From the NCBI GenBank assembly GCA_963920575.1, contig OY986965.1, positions 29,134,007-29,198,006 on the forward strand: a stretch of DNA of 64,000 bases, in the 5' to 3' direction. The notes under the pieces were generated by a model. That model was not told the origin of the DNA, did not search any database, and saw nothing but the letters and a program-made list of their open reading frames with translations. Origin of the DNA: Narthecium ossifragum (taxonomy: Eukaryota > Streptophyta > Magnoliopsida > Dioscoreales > Nartheciaceae). How positions within the stretch are numbered: position 1 is the stretch's first letter; every line of letters starts with the position of its first letter. The position numbers and the translations under genes are program-made. Below, piece after piece: positions 1-12,664 of the stretch.

Positions 1-91
1 CCTTCGACGCTAAGGTTGCGATCCTCTCCTCTCCTCTTTTATTAATATCTTTGTTCTCGATCTCTATCGCCCATATTTCGCACCTGCTAAA

Positions 92-2279
92 ATGGGGTAT
101 TCAGAGGATTTCCTTCCGCTCCTCTCCGGGAACAACGAGGATGGGGATCAGGCACCGCCACCCACCAAGCTTGACGAGAAGCCCGCTGCTCCGGTGGCAA
201 CGCCGCCTCCGATGCCTGAGCCGGTGAAGCCATCCGCGGAGTGGACGGCGGACGGCCTCCCGGTGGGACACGGGAGTGTCATGGGCGAGCCGGTGGGGCG
301 GGCCCAGTGGGACTCGAGCCTCTTTGCCTGCCTCGGCCGTAATGATGAGTTCTACAGCAGCGATCTGGAAGTCTGTGAGTCCTTGGCCTCGATTAGCCCT
401 CTGTAGCCTTAGATCGGTCGATACTTTAGTTGATCTGATTCTTTTGGTATTCAATTGTTGCGAGATTAGTTCTAATGATGCTTTTAAATTCGTAAAGGTT
501 GAAACTTTTGGATGCAATTCAATTAGATGGTTTTTAGATCAAGATTAGGGCTTTCTCCAATTATTAGTAATTCAGATCCTTAAAATAAGATTCTTGAATT
601 GCGTCGATATAATGTGATTTTTTGTGTTTGACTTCTAAGATCTGTTATTCTGATTCTTTTTCTATGGTACGATATCCTAATTATTTATAAACCAATCGAG
701 GGTAGAGCCTTGAGGCCTTCATTGCAACCATACAATAGGTCCATTGCAAGTTTGCAACAAGTCTACAGTTTTTCTTGCTTTGATATTTCCGCAGAGAATT
801 ATCTAATAGTTTAAGCGTGATAATTACTTGTTTGGATCGTGAATATGAAACGGGAGAATATATATCAGAAAGAACCTGTTTCTCTCTTACGATATATAAT
901 TCCTTGATTAGTCTCATAGATCCTATTAGGGCACGCCTCCTTACTGTAATGTTAGCTGATTATAGCGGAATTCTTCAGGTCTTCTTGGAAGTTTCGCCCC
1001 CTGTGTGCTGTACGGCAGCAATGCCGAGAGGCTTGGAGCTGGCTTGGGGTCATTTGCCAATAACTGCTTGTCTTATACAGGACTCTACATGATCGGCAGC
1101 TCTTTATTTGGTTGGAATTGCCTGGCACCATGGCTCTCTTATCCTAGCCGTACAGCCATACGCCGCAAGTTCAATCTCGAAGTAAGTTTTCATATCAGAT
1201 ATTTGTGCATTGGTCACAAAGCTTCCCCCACATTAAACTATATCTGTTGTTCTTGATAGCTTCATTTCTCCACAAATAGCCATTATTTACCTGTTGTATA
1301 TTGTATTGTCATACTCCTCTCACATCATCTCGACTGCATCACATGCTAGTTTTGTCATGTAAATATTTATTTGTATGAGCGTGTTTTCGGATCATTGCCT
1401 GCTACTCTCGTGATTGTTTAGAAGAAGTTAGGTGTCGTGTGTCTTGGTGATGTATCATTGGTAACTTCTTCAACCTAGCTAGATAAGAAAAAGCATCTTG
1501 CAAGTTTGATTTGGATGAGCAGATCAACTTTCTTGTATGGGCTTAGCACTTCATCTTTTAATTCTTATTTGAGACGACGGCTGGACGTAGAGGTAAATAA
1601 CCATCTAGTGATGCTGGAGAATTTGAAATTTGAAATTAAGTGTGATCTTCCAACTTTCTCTAGCCAAGTTATTGTGAATCTTAAGCCATTATGACTTTAT
1701 TTTGCTAGATCTTTAGTTCAGATAACATTACATTTGCAATGAATATTTATTGCATTTGTTCCGGGATACTAGATTGTAACGGCAATTGGTCCTTAACCTA
1801 AAGAAGATCTGTCCTTTTTTCTGTCTTTTGGCAAGCGCTAGAGCATCGTTTTCTACTCGGTGTCATTCTCATTGTAGGAGCTTTTATAGATTATTTGTTT
1901 TAGTGCAATTGATTGAGGGACCTTTTTGTTCTGTATGCTGCTGGCTGTTGATGGCCAATGTAATTTCCTTTTCACTTTATATGCATTTTTCTGTTGACAA
2001 TGGAACTATATAATGAATTTCTATTATATACTCGAGCAGGGCAGCTTGGAGGCATTTTCTAGATCTTGTGGGTGCTGTCGCAGCGTGGTTGATGATGAAG
2101 TGAAACGTGAACAGATGGAATCAGTATGTGATATGGCCACACATTTCTTTTGCCATCCATGTTCACTCTGCCAGGAAGGTAGAGAGCTGCGCCGCAGGCT
2201 GCCTCATCCTGGGTTCAATGGGCGATCTGTGGTGGTCATGATGCCTCCCATGGAACAAACAATGGGCCGTAGGGCTTAA
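92..2279 (+). CDS. CNR8: PLAC8-family cell number regulator (CNR8-like)
   Basis: Three exons, 92..374, 979..1181 and 2040..2279, with GT-AG junctions keep one frame and give 241 aa, close to the family length. The N-terminal 85 residues are Pro/Glu-rich. The PLAC8 domain starts near residue 94 with a Cys-rich segment (CLLGSFAPCVLYGSN), followed by a hydrophobic stretch ending in NCLAPWLSYPSRTAIRRKF. Further conserved parts are RSCGCC, FCHPCSLCQEGRELRRRLPHPGFN and the C-terminal MMPPMEQTMGR, which is typical of the CNR8 branch. Family members are membrane proteins linked to organ size or to divalent cation transport; the substrate cannot be read from sequence. The ATG at 92 follows a pyrimidine-rich leader that begins at the window edge. 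No breaks are seen in the reading frame. Confidence 0.9.
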
Positions 2280-2844
2280 GATCTCGCCATTTCGCCCAAA
2301 CTTGAATGGACGGTGTTGTTTGATCTGCATTGTTATGTTAGAAAGTACTTCTGTTTCATCTGGTGTATTTATATCTGTGTGAACTATGTTCATGTTGTTT
2401 CTTGGGATGCATCAGTATTCGACTATGCTATGTAATCAATGGTAACGGGCAAGCTCTGTTTCGTCTTAAATTGTGATATATACCTTATAGGACTATATTT
2501 CTTACTTTGCCTGTTCAATTTTGTTTCTGGAGGGTGTCGATACTGCATCTAAGACCTACTTGATTAAATTAGCCGTGAATATGATGTCAAGGATATATTG
2601 TTAAAAAAGCATTTGTCTGCATGAGTGATAGCAATCAGAGTTGACACCTATACCTTAAGACATAACAATGTACCACAGTACTCAAAGCTGGTTGGCACCC
2701 AATATGACACCACACGCTCAAGAAAATAAGCGTCTTGCCTAACCTTTAGGTGACTTAACAATGCATGGAACTATTTCAGCCAAAAACTACAAAAGCCGTG
2801 CTTGTTTACTTAAGCAAACAGCTCCTCTTATACCTTGAGATGCC
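2280..2844. other. 3' flank of the PLAC8 gene, no gene seen
   Basis: AT-rich 3' UTR and intergenic DNA. No coding potential, RNA gene or clear transposon end was recognised. Confidence 0.5.
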
Positions 2845-3225
2845 ATTTGGTTACGGGAGAAGCAATTTTGAGATTAGAGAAGATAGAGATTGGTATGTTG
2901 GGATATGTATGGTATTTTGTTGAAAAGTAGTGATAAATTAGTAATGTTTGGTTGAAAATGCAGGGATAAAGTTGATTTGATTGGTTAAAAAGTGAGGATA
3001 ATAAAGTAATGATTGGTTGAAAAGTGAAAAAGTAGGGATAAAATCGATGTGATTGGTTGAAAAGAAAGAAAATGTAATAATGACTGATTGAAAAATAGGG
3101 ATAAAATATGGATAAAGTGGGGATAAAAATGAGGATTAGATGGTGTTTGGTTGTAATGCAGAGATAAAGTGGGCTTAATTCGGGATATAGATTCCCTATT
3201 CCTCAACCAAACAAGCCCAGAGACA
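2845..3225. repeat. Degenerate internally repetitive MITE-like tract
   Basis: Several imperfect copies of a motif resembling gattggttgaaaagtgagg, alternating with agggataaaa, fill this tract. It is bounded by ctatttggtt-like and aaccaaacaagc-like ends, a common signature of small DNA transposons. The purine-rich strand is the + strand. No target duplication was confirmed, so the element class is uncertain. Confidence 0.4.
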
Positions 3226-3239
3226 TCTACCATATGACT

Positions 3240-4020
3240 TGGCATTCCACAATGTTAAAGCATTTGGTAATGTTACCATTAAAAATTAGTGGATTTTGAA
3301 GGTCAAAATTGACATATGATAGACTCAACCATCGTCGATCATGAAGTGCAATCGACGATATGAGAGTAACCGTCAGAGATCATGGGAAGTTATTTTCTAT
3401 AGAGAGGTTGTATAAATGTCTTATTGAAGAGAAGAAAAACTTGAACATAACCCATCAATGAAATCTTCTTATTTTGCCTATTGTTTCTTCTACCTAGGAG
3501 TAGCATAACCATTACTTTTTCTACCTAGGATTAACATAACAAGCATTCTTATTATCTAGGAGTAGCATAGCCTTACTCTACATACGAGTAGGAGTAGCCA
3601 TTAATTTACCTAGGAGTGGGAATAGTCTTCAACCTTCCATAGGAGTAGCTACAACCATGACATAAACCTAGATTTATAACTTCCAAAAGTCCTCTTAATT
3701 AAGGCGCGACAGAACCCATCATCCTTATGATCTTCTCATTGCGCTACAATTGACACACCTCACATGTCTGGTGATCACGCGCCCATCCTGGATGCATCCT
3801 GTTGTGTTCCTCTGTTTTTTTAGGGAACACGTAATAAACTCTAAAAAATTAGAAAACAAAAAACGTGAAGGTCCTAACTAGCCGTAGTTTGGGCCTCCAT
3901 TTATCAATGATTTTTTACATGGGCCATAGGCCCATAGTATTATTGTCTGACCTAGTGGTTTAGGCCAAGAAAGAGCAATACTATTAAAGGTAAACAAACA
4001 GCTGCCACGTGTCGAGTTTA
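3240..4020. repeat. Probable LTR-type remnant with ctacctaggagtagcata motif
   Basis: Between about 3480 and 3660 the motif ctacctaggagtagcata recurs at least five times in decayed form. The surrounding sequence (tataaatg, pyrimidine tracts, then a CA-rich segment) looks like a retrotransposon LTR remnant. No coding sequence is visible. From about 3960 the sequence becomes the upstream region of the next gene. Confidence 0.3.
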
Positions 4021-4111
4021 AGTTAATAGCTTTCCCTGCGGGGAGTGGATCCTGCATCCTTCGTGTCCGAGTTCCCCCAAGTGCTACTCGCCACGCGACT
4101 CATTGCTGCGC

Positions 4112-6293
4112 ATGGATCCGGTCCTCCGCCGCCGCCGTTACCTCGGCAGCGGTCAGCGTGTCCTCCCCCTTCTATTCCTCTTACTTGGTAGTGCCTGCGT
4201 TCGATCGAGGGCCGAAGTGATCACTCTCACCGAAGAAACATTCGCCGACAAGGTACCAAAACCCTAATCCAAACCCCTCCTGTTATATTCTTTCTACTCA
4301 TCTAATTACAAGAGCACGTCCAAATTCGTTCTCGATTGGTTGCTATTGCTATATGAGGGGTGATTTGGTATCATAATCCATCTGTACTTACCATTTCAAT
4401 TGATCTAATCGAGTTAAATGTTTTCAAAGTTGCTGTGATCTTGTGGATTTCTGGCAGAGTTGATTGAGAACTCCTAAGGTTCAGGAACAAAACGCGATGA
4501 AAGGTGTCAAGTTTGGATTTTATCCTAAGAGCACATTGTGCGCGAAGAAAAACTATTGCGTTGATGGCCTCATCATGGACTTCTCTCCAAAGAATTTTTG
4601 CTGTTTGCATTTCAGCTTGAGCAAATAGCAATTGAAATAGGATCCAAAATTGTTTTGATTGTATTGTTACCCCATTAAACATCCTAGAGTAGGAAACATA
4701 GAAGTTATAGGGCTGTTTGCGAGCTCAAAAAGTTTCATGGTTAGAGTTTCAGAGGCATGCAGAACCTTTATTCTTTACACGGAATTGCAAAGTTAAGCCA
4801 CTTTTATCAATGTTATAGCAGCCAAGTAAAGCTATAGGTGTTAGTGGGCACCATGATTTTCTTTTCATCGAGACTAGTACCTTGAGAATCACCCGTAGAT
4901 GAGATGTAACGGACAAGGAGAACTGGTGTGTTAATTTGACTTTATGCTAGTTTTGATGTTAGAATGCTTATTGGCTTATTAGCTCTCAGGCTCAACACAA
5001 GATGAATTTCAAGCTTATTATGTTGGTGATTTTTGTTATAATGTCACAAACCAATTTTTGGTATTGATTAATACAGCTTTGAATGTTCTGTCTTAGAGCT
5101 ACAGTCTCCTCAAGCGGTATGATGGGAAAATCCAAGTGTTATCGCACTGCCTTTTCCCTCTCTGATCCCGTTACTGTTGTCGTGTGCTAGCTCTCCTGTT
5201 CTTTTTTTAGACTGCGTATCAAGACATGGGTTTTACCGGCATGTTATGTGTAGGGTTTATGAATTAATTGCAGATACTATCTGAAGCCTACTTCTCTATT
5301 TAGGTAAAGGAGAAGGATACTGTGTGGTTTGTGAAATTCTGTGTTCCATGGTGTAAACACTGGTAAGTTTTTGTTGTATCTGAATTTTCTCACCATATAT
5401 GGTGATCTGGCCTATGATTTATCTATCAGAAATGGAGAGAGAGAATGGTCTCTGCTTGTATTTTGGTTGCATGCGCTTGCATCTGGCATGCTTTTTGCTA
5501 GTGGCATTTTCACTGTATTTCACGACTAACAGACAATTTTTCAGCAAGAACCTGGGGACACTGTGGGAGGTCTTGGGAAAGGCTGTGGAAAATGAAGATG
5601 AAATAGAGATAGGAGAAGTTGACTGCAGTTTAAGCAAACCAGTGTGCTCAAAAGCTGATATTCATTCATATCCTACATTTAAGATATTCTACGATGGTGA
5701 AGAATTTGCAAAATACAAAGGTAATGTTTAGAGATTCTCGCATTGAATCATAATCTTTTTTCTTGGGTCTGGTTTTGTTTGTTTCAGTTAGCAATACCCT
5801 TATACAATTTTCTCACAAAATCAGAGGACGAGGTGTTTATGCCCTGAAACCAAAACTAGGCATAAGTCTGCATTAGGAGGAGCAACTAGGATGCTTAAAT
5901 TGTAGGGCAGCCACTTCTACTCCAATATAGCGGCATTGCATTTCGACCATATAGTTTCATCTCGAAACACAAGTTTGGTTTGAGAAGGCTTCACTATAGT
6001 AATGTGAAAATAGGAACTACATTTATGTGTTCGGGGAATGAGATCATAGCAGCAATGCATTCTGTGTATATTGTCATCCTGATCTGTATGCTGAATTGTT
6101 CTGCATGATTTTTGCTTATCCATGGACCATTGATTTGCTAAGTGATTTAAGATTTATAGCAGCAACAGAACTTAATGTTGGTTTGCTGATATCAATTGCA
6201 GGGCCTAAAGAAGTTGAGTCGCTTAAATCGTTTGTCCTGGAAGAGGCAGAAAAGGCAGCTCAAATGAAACTAGAAGGTGATAAAGACTTATAG
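4112..6293 (+). CDS. PDIL5-1: Protein disulfide isomerase-like PDIL5-1
   Basis: Four exons (4112..4252, 5304..5362, 5545..5720, 6202..6293) give 155 aa. An Arg-rich start followed by LPLLFLLLGSACV is a signal peptide for ER entry. The mature part begins EVITLTEETF and holds a single thioredoxin fold: WFVKFCVPWCKHC carries the CxxC-type redox site (CKHC) and is split by an intron inside the second Cys codon. The later DIHSYPTFKIFYDGEE includes the cis-proline of the fold. The C-terminus (AAQMKLEGDKDL) resembles a weak ER-retention signal, KDL without the full KDEL. PDIL5-1 proteins assist disulfide formation in the ER. The barley orthologue is known as the rym11 locus needed by bymoviruses. 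The length matches the family. Confidence 0.93.
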
Positions 6294-7040
6294 GATGCAT
6301 GAATTCTTGACGCCCGGTATCTCACAAATGAATCTTCGACGCTACCAAACATGCCTCCTGCGGTCTTCTTCAGAACGCATCAGGAATGTTTTTTGTTGAG
6401 TACTCAATTTCTTTGCTTCCACAGCAGTGTTACGCTGATTTAGCTTGTTAAAACTGCTAGAAGATCATTTTTCCTTGTATTCTAAAACCATTGGACGTAT
6501 ACGATAAGCTAATTATTAAACCATCTGCTCCATGTGTTTTCAGCCATATATCCCAACAAAAGAGACAGATCATTTACGTTGGTGCCCACAAAATGGATTT
6601 ATAAAGTAGTGGCTCACACGTCGTGGAGTGGATGGGCCAATATAATTTCTTGCGCACAAGTCTCAGACTTGGGTGTCCAGGAGGCCCCAACGTCTTACCA
6701 TGACACTCGTGCGCTCCCGTGTTAGTTCCATAGCAGAGTTTTGCAATGCATATCCCTTCTGTACTGTTGTTCAACTTCTTGGCTAAAAGGTTAAACTCAA
6801 ATTACCCACGATCGATGTGCCTTCCGAGCAATTGAAGACTCGGCAATAGTTTATTGGTAAGTACTTATAACCTCCAGAATTAATGGCTTAATTTTAAAAA
6901 AGAAAAATCATTCTCCGAACCTTTAAGGCATATACTTACGAGTACCAACAGTAGCTTCTCCAACCCAACTAGGGTGCACCTTGACTGAAGCTTGCTCAAC
7001 ATAAGAAATGAAAAGGCTGAACTAATCGGAGAACATAAGA
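6294..7040. other. 3' flank of PDIL5-1, no gene seen
   Basis: 3' UTR and AT-rich intergenic DNA. At 6999-7050 an 18-base motif, aacataagaaatgaaaag, occurs twice. Nothing else was recognised before the LINE tail. Confidence 0.45.
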
Positions 7041-7057
7041 AATGAAAAGGGTCCAGG

Positions 7058-7560
7058 GAGGGGGTGCGTGTGCAGGTGGATGCTTCGGTTGGGACAGGTG
7101 AAGATGTGGGATTGGTGTTGTGTGTGTGGATGATCAAGACAATATCACTTGGACTGCTTCTGATGCCTATGTGATTATGAATGATCATGTGATTCGCGGT
7201 GAACTTGGAGCAATTAAGCTTGCAATACAAGAATCTATCCGGCGGGGATCCTCATCCTTGGTGGTTGAGAGTGATTCCCAAGATGCGATTGGTCTGGTTC
7301 ACGGGAGCATACCATGTACGAGTAGTATGTTGCCTCTGCAATAGGAGATCCGGTGGCTAGCTAGTAGACTGAAAGATTTTTAGGCCCTTTATATGCCCCG
7401 TGAAGATAACCAACGGATGGATTTTGTTCTAAGGCAGGCACGTGAGATCACTTCTATTGTCATTGGGCACCCCTTTAGTGGGGTCGACCCGGTGTGTCTT
7501 TCTGCTGCCTAATTGTTGTATCCCAGCCTTTTGGCTTATGTCTTCAAAAAAAAAAAAAAA
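7058..7560 (+). mobile_element. 5'-truncated LINE 3' end with RNase H domain and poly(A)
   Basis: The + strand encodes a decayed plant-LINE RNase H domain. VRVQVDASVGTGEDVGL shows the first catalytic Asp (VDAS). After a 1-base frame change it continues DQDNITWTASDAY, GELGAIKLAI (catalytic Glu) and VVESDSQDAI (second Asp). A tail-like LYMPREDNQRMDF follows past a stop. The segment ends in 15 A at 7546-7560, the poly(A) tail. The 5' end is lost and the target duplication was not found, so this is a dead copy. Confidence 0.75.
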
Positions 7561-7779
7561 CATACACATCCAAAGTCCAACGAGATGTCAGTTGTAAACA
7601 ACCCGTAGGATTTAAGTCGGACACTAGATTTCACTCTTCCAATGTAGATTGAAAAGAAGGGGCACTACATTTAGAATGAATTACAAACCATTAACAAAGG
7701 GTTCAATGAAGACAACTATAACTACGAGCTCGAGAGTTCACAAGAATAACGTATCCATAGAGCCGCTGATGCATCACTC

Positions 7780-8400
7780 CTATAAACCCCAGATATCCAA
7801 CAAACAACGAGAAACCATGATATTGGAAAGTAGCCATCAAACCACCACGTCCTAGAAAAGAACCCTTCACACCATTCAAATACATCACGGCATAATAAAG
7901 ACATTGCCACCTGAAATAAAGCCCAAAAACATCAAGCTCTTGGTAAATAAAGCTCCTAAGCTCTCAAACAACAAAAAAAGACATCATTAACGGTGACAGA
8001 TAAATAGCAACAGATCTCCAAAAGCTATGACTTGCAAAAATACTACTAAGGAAACAAAATCTCCAATAATTAAAGAACTCAGTACTTCATATAACTAGAT
8101 TAATGAAAACAAAGACCAGCCAAACTGTCTGAGGACGCAAGAAACCCCAAACAGCTGGCGGGTGAAGTTTTTAGACTCAGCAACATAAATAAGACAATCC
8201 CTGAATAGTTAAAGAAAAGAAGCTAAGCAAACACACCAAAGGAAACAAAAATAAGTCCACCACCGCCTATCCAGCACCCAGTTCTGCAACCATGTGCCAG
8301 ATGGTGACCACGAAACAAACCAAAACTTAAATTTCAGAGCATCACAAGAAGCTATCAACTTGTGCTGCCCTATAGCTGCAATATAGATGAAAGATGTGCT
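7780..8400. repeat. Duplicated 3' flank of EF-1alpha copy 1
   Basis: 7795-7880 matches 12567-12664, and about 8035-8400 matches 14200-14580, including shared text such as accagcc, agctggc and ggtgaccacgaaacaaac. This is the downstream flank of EF-1alpha copy 1. It is the counterpart of the copy 2 flank that carries a MULE, and it gives the empty site for that insertion near caccattcaaata (7869-7881). Confidence 0.75.
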
Positions 8401-10575
8401 TCATTTCTTCTTTGCAGCAGACTTGGTGACCTTGGCTCCAGATGGATCCTTCTTCTCAACGCTCTTGATGACTCCCACAGCCACAGTCTGTCGCATGTCC
8501 CTCACAGCGAAACGTCCCAGAGGAGGATACTCGGAGAAGGTCTCCACCACCATGGGCTTGGTGGGAATCATCTTCACCATCCCAGCATCACCGTTCTTCA
8601 AAAACTTTGGCTCCTTCTCCAGCTCCTTGCCAGATCGTCTGTCAATCTTGGTGAGGATCTCAGCGAACTTGACAGCAATGTGGCAAGTGTGGCAGTCGAG
8701 AACAGGGGCATAACCGTTGCCAATCTGGCCAGGGTGGTTCATGATGATGACCTGAGAAGTGAAGTTGGCAGCTTCCTTGGCAGGATCATCCTTAGAGTTG
8801 GAGGCCACAAACCCACGCTTGAGATCCTTCACAGCAACATTCTTCACGTTGAAGCCCACATTGTCACCAGGGAGGGCCTCTAGGAGCGCCTCGTGATGCA
8901 TCTCTACGGACTTTACTTCAGTTGTCAAGCCAGTGGGACCAAAGGTCACGACCATACCCGGCTTAATGACGCCCGTCTCAACACGACCAACAGGGACGGT
9001 ACCAATGCCACCAATCTTGTAGACGTCCTGAAGAGGGAGACGAAGTGGCTTGTCTGAGGGCCTCTTGGGCTCCAGGATCAAGTCAAGAGCCTCAAGAAGT
9101 GTGGGACCCTTGTACCAGTCAAGGTTGGTGGACCTCTCAATCATGTTGTCACCCTCAAATCCAGAGATGGGTACAAATGCGATCTTGTCTGGGTTGTAGC
9201 CCACCTTCTTGAGATATGAAGAAACTTCCTTGACAATTTCATCATACCTAGCCTTCGAGTACTTTGGTGTAGTTGCATCCATCTATCAAAATGAGCAAAA
9301 CAAAATATGCTAAATATACAAGAAATAATTGGAGAACTTTCAAAAGCTACATGTTCAAGGAAGTTTCACTGAGGACAGTTCACGAAAGAAACTACAGATA
9401 CTAAAGAGCTTTTTTGTACAAATCCTGTAATACATTTCAAATAAACAGAAGAAGATGATTGATGGATATACCATACACCAAGTTGTTCAGCCATAAACAA
9501 ATTGATTCATTCATATGGACCATATTCAGAACATAATTACAAAGGTCAGGTGAGTCAATAAAAATATGCATGTGTCGAAGGACAACTAAACACATATTAC
9601 CTGCCAACCAAGTTCATACTTCACATCATGGCCGGCACTGTGCGTGCCACCAGGTAGGTACCGTGCCAGGGGGTTAGCGGCATCGAAAACCCCCCATACC
9701 ATGCCAAGAAGAAGAAGTAGTAGGAGGAAGAAAAAGGAGAATGGCACGGCCATGCTGACAGCCAGCACGGCGTGTGCCACCGGGACGGCAATCCATGCTT
9801 CACATAATGAATTTAAAGAATCACCAAAGAACAAATGCTACAAAAGGCTTTTCATAACTAAATTACCGGACATATAGATACTTGGATAAGACATCTAGTT
9901 CCACACTACCAAACCACTCCAAAGAAAATTTACGCTGCTTCAATATTTCAGAGATAAAAAACAAGGCAGAAGACAGAGACATCAAGGAAATACACTGGAA
10001 AAGGTGACAACAAACCAATAATAAAACCATACAGTTTAAATCAAGAAAAAAAAAATGCATAGTGGCATACCAGGAGAGTAGGGTACATCTACCATTGAGT
10101 GTAATTTTCTTACCTTGTTGCAACAGCAGATCATCTGCTTCACACCAAGGGTGAAGGCAAGCAGAGCGTGCTCACGAGTCTGACCGTCCTTCGAAATACC
10201 AGCTTCAAAACCACCAGTCGTGGAGTCAATAATCAGAACAGCACAGTCAGCCTGAGAGGTTCCAGTGATCATGTTCTTGATGAAGTCACGATGCCCAGGA
10301 GCATCAATAACTGTGCAGTAGTACTTGGTGGTCTCAAACTTCCATAGGGCAATATCAATGGTGATCCCACGCTCGCGCTCGGCCTTGAGCTTGTCAAGGA
10401 CCCAAGCATACTTGAAGGATCTCTTGTTCATCTCAGCTGCTTCCTTCTCAAACCTCTCGATCACACGCTTGTCGATACCACCAAGCTTGTAAATAAGATG
10501 TCCAGTAGTGGTCGACTTGCCAGAGTCGACATGACCAATGACGACAATATTGATGTGAAACTTTTCCTTTCCCAT
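8401..10575 (-). CDS. EF1A: Elongation factor 1-alpha, copy 1
   Basis: Two coding exons on the minus strand, 10575..10114 (154 codons) and 9282..8401 (293 aa plus stop), give a complete 447-aa EF-1alpha. It delivers aminoacyl-tRNA to the ribosome A site in a GTP-dependent step. GTPase motifs are intact: GHVDSGKST (P-loop), DAPGH (G3) and NKMD (G4), the last split by the coding intron exactly between NK and MD. Switch regions and domains II and III continue without breaks to [10 protein letters not shown]. The start lies in GTACCATGG-like context. A leader intron precedes the ATG. The coding intron (9283..10113) holds a GC-rich patch at 9620-9800 unlike its surroundings. The protein is identical to that of copy 2. 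Confidence 0.98.
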
Positions 10576-10580
10576 GGTAG

Positions 10581-11831
10581 CTGAAGTATTTAGAAAATAG
10601 TGAGCGAAGATGAAGACACAGAAAACAAGTCATGGCAGGAGGTAAAATTTTTAACAAATGCTTGAAAGTGATGTGCAAGAACAAAGAGCACAAAGGCAAC
10701 ACTCCAATCAAACTAGTTCCATATAACTGGTGTAATGCAGCTTATACAATTAAACAGAAATAAACAAAGTAAAGACAATGAGGAACAAATTACTGCTATT
10801 ATTAGCTTGCAAACTATGAGTAAGAAATAGAAGTTTGAAGAAGATAGTGTTATATAAAAAAGCAAATTAGGCATCAATACTGCATATAATTAAATGAAAT
10901 GTACGAGAGTTGGAAATCCAAAAAGTCAATAAATGACTCTGGACATGATATCTCCCAGATTCTAGGTTAATGTCTGCCCCCAGAACAAAGCCATCAAGAA
11001 CTGTCTAAAAACACAACTATCTTGAAGCTGAAAGAAGAGGCAAGTGTCACAACGAAAAAACTTATTCCTCACTAAACTCAAACCAACCAAATCTAATCAA
11101 CTACCATACATAACGAAGGGCCAAAAAAATGAAATGTGATAGAAAGTACCAAATATAGCTGATACAAGTCACCATTATGCAAGATCATATCTTGTAAATG
11201 AAAAACGTTGTACCAAAACAGCATTGACATTAAAGGCGAAAGAAAAATTAAATGCTAGAAAGAATGCATACCATAGCTCACCAAGTACTCTAATCCATAT
11301 AGGTTCTAAAGCAACAAGGGATATAAATACTCCTATAACACTTGAAAAGGCTTAAGATTAAATAATTGAAACATAGAGGTCATGCATCAGAAACCCTGAA
11401 GCATGAGAAAAACGCATCCAATCGAAAAGAAAAATTGGCAAGCATCCTTACATATTAAAGCAAGAGCAAAGTAACAGCTAACGAAGATAGATTCCAGAAA
11501 AAAAGCAAGAACAAATGATTTACTCAAACCACAAAAACCAAAAACAATGTCAGAACCAAAGATCAGTAGGTAATCGTCAAAAAAGTGACTTGAAAACATC
11601 AAATAAGCTTGTCATCAAAATAAAAACAAGTAAGCAAACAATTTTACGGAAAAATAAACCTAAAGATCAAATAGATTCAAATTGCCAAGAAAACCAAGAT
11701 GGCAATAATAAAAGTAGAGATCAAAACTGACCACTAAGACTAGAGAATTCGTTTAAGATCTAGGATGCAAACAGCAATAGAAGATGACTCGAAAATCATA
11801 TTGAACAAGACGGAGATCTGAGAGTTCTCAC
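10581..11831 (-). other. Leader (5' UTR) intron of EF-1alpha copy 1
   Basis: On the minus strand a donor reading CATTAG|GTGAGAAC (11832/11831) and an acceptor reading ACTTCAG|CTACCATGG (10581/10580) bound a 1251-bp intron just before the start codon. Leader introns in this place are typical of plant EF-1alpha genes and usually raise expression. The intron is AT-rich and holds no recognisable gene. Confidence 0.8.
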
Positions 11832-12010
11832 CTAATGTGGGGCGGCCGCAGAAAGATCTCTCTCTCCCAAGAGAAAAGAAGAGGCGAGAGAGATGAGGAT
11901 GGGTTTAGATCACATGAGTTCCTATAAATGGAGGAGTTTGCTTCGACTCCTTTAGGGTTTCACTTTCCGCCGTTGGATATAAGGATCTAACGGCAAAGGA
12001 AAACAGACCC
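11832..12010 (-). promoter_or_regulatory. EF-1alpha copy 1 promoter and leader exon
   Basis: Reading the minus strand, a telo-box (AAACCCTAAA, 11951-11960) lies about 20-25 bp upstream of a TATA-like ATTTATAG (about 11923-11930). A short pyrimidine-rich leader exon follows, ending at 11832. The telo-box is a known cis-element of plant EF-1alpha and ribosomal-protein genes. Element order matches copy 2. Upstream text (CGTTGGATATAAGGATC) is also partly shared. Confidence 0.65.
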
Positions 12011-12664
12011 GATCTGGCCGTCATTGTGGGGTGTAAGGATCTAACGGAGACACGATGTGGCCGTCGTTAAGAATCGGACGGATTAGATGCACCCACGTCA
12101 GGTCGGAGGTCGCGTAAGCGGCACGGTGTAAACGATTCCTTCCGCCCCGGAATACAGGGATAAGATACGTAGTGAACCCTCAAGATCAATCAAAGTACGC
12201 ATCACGTATCATTATACAACCGCGGATGCATCACTCAAATAAATCAATCTTATAAGGAGCAAAAACAGTTATACATAACCATCTCTTATAAGATTAATAT
12301 AATACGAATTAGTGTAAAATTAGATAAGATTAATATAATGTGCATTAAGAAACCAAAACCAATGTGTTATATTTAAATGAGGGATTCAGTTACTAATATA
12401 AATCCTAATAAAATAGTAATCTAATCTATTAATCCATCTAATCTAATATAACTTTGTATAATCATTAGTTATATTATAAGGTTCCACAAATAACAGCAGC
12501 CACGAATGCTTTCTCCTTTATAAAACCGTACAATTTACATGGGAATCCACTAGTTCCATATATCCAACAAACCATCAAACAATGAGAAACCATTATTTAA
12601 GAAAAGCAACCATCAAACAACCACGTTCCAGAAAAGAATCCTATATCCCACACCATTCAAAATA
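12011..12664. other. Intergenic DNA between the EF-1alpha copies
   Basis: AT-rich. 12230-12265 carries a short repeat (tcaatcttataaggagca) also seen near 32645 and, inverted, near 33590. From about 12565 the sequence is the duplicated 3' flank of EF-1alpha copy 2. No gene was recognised. Confidence 0.5.
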
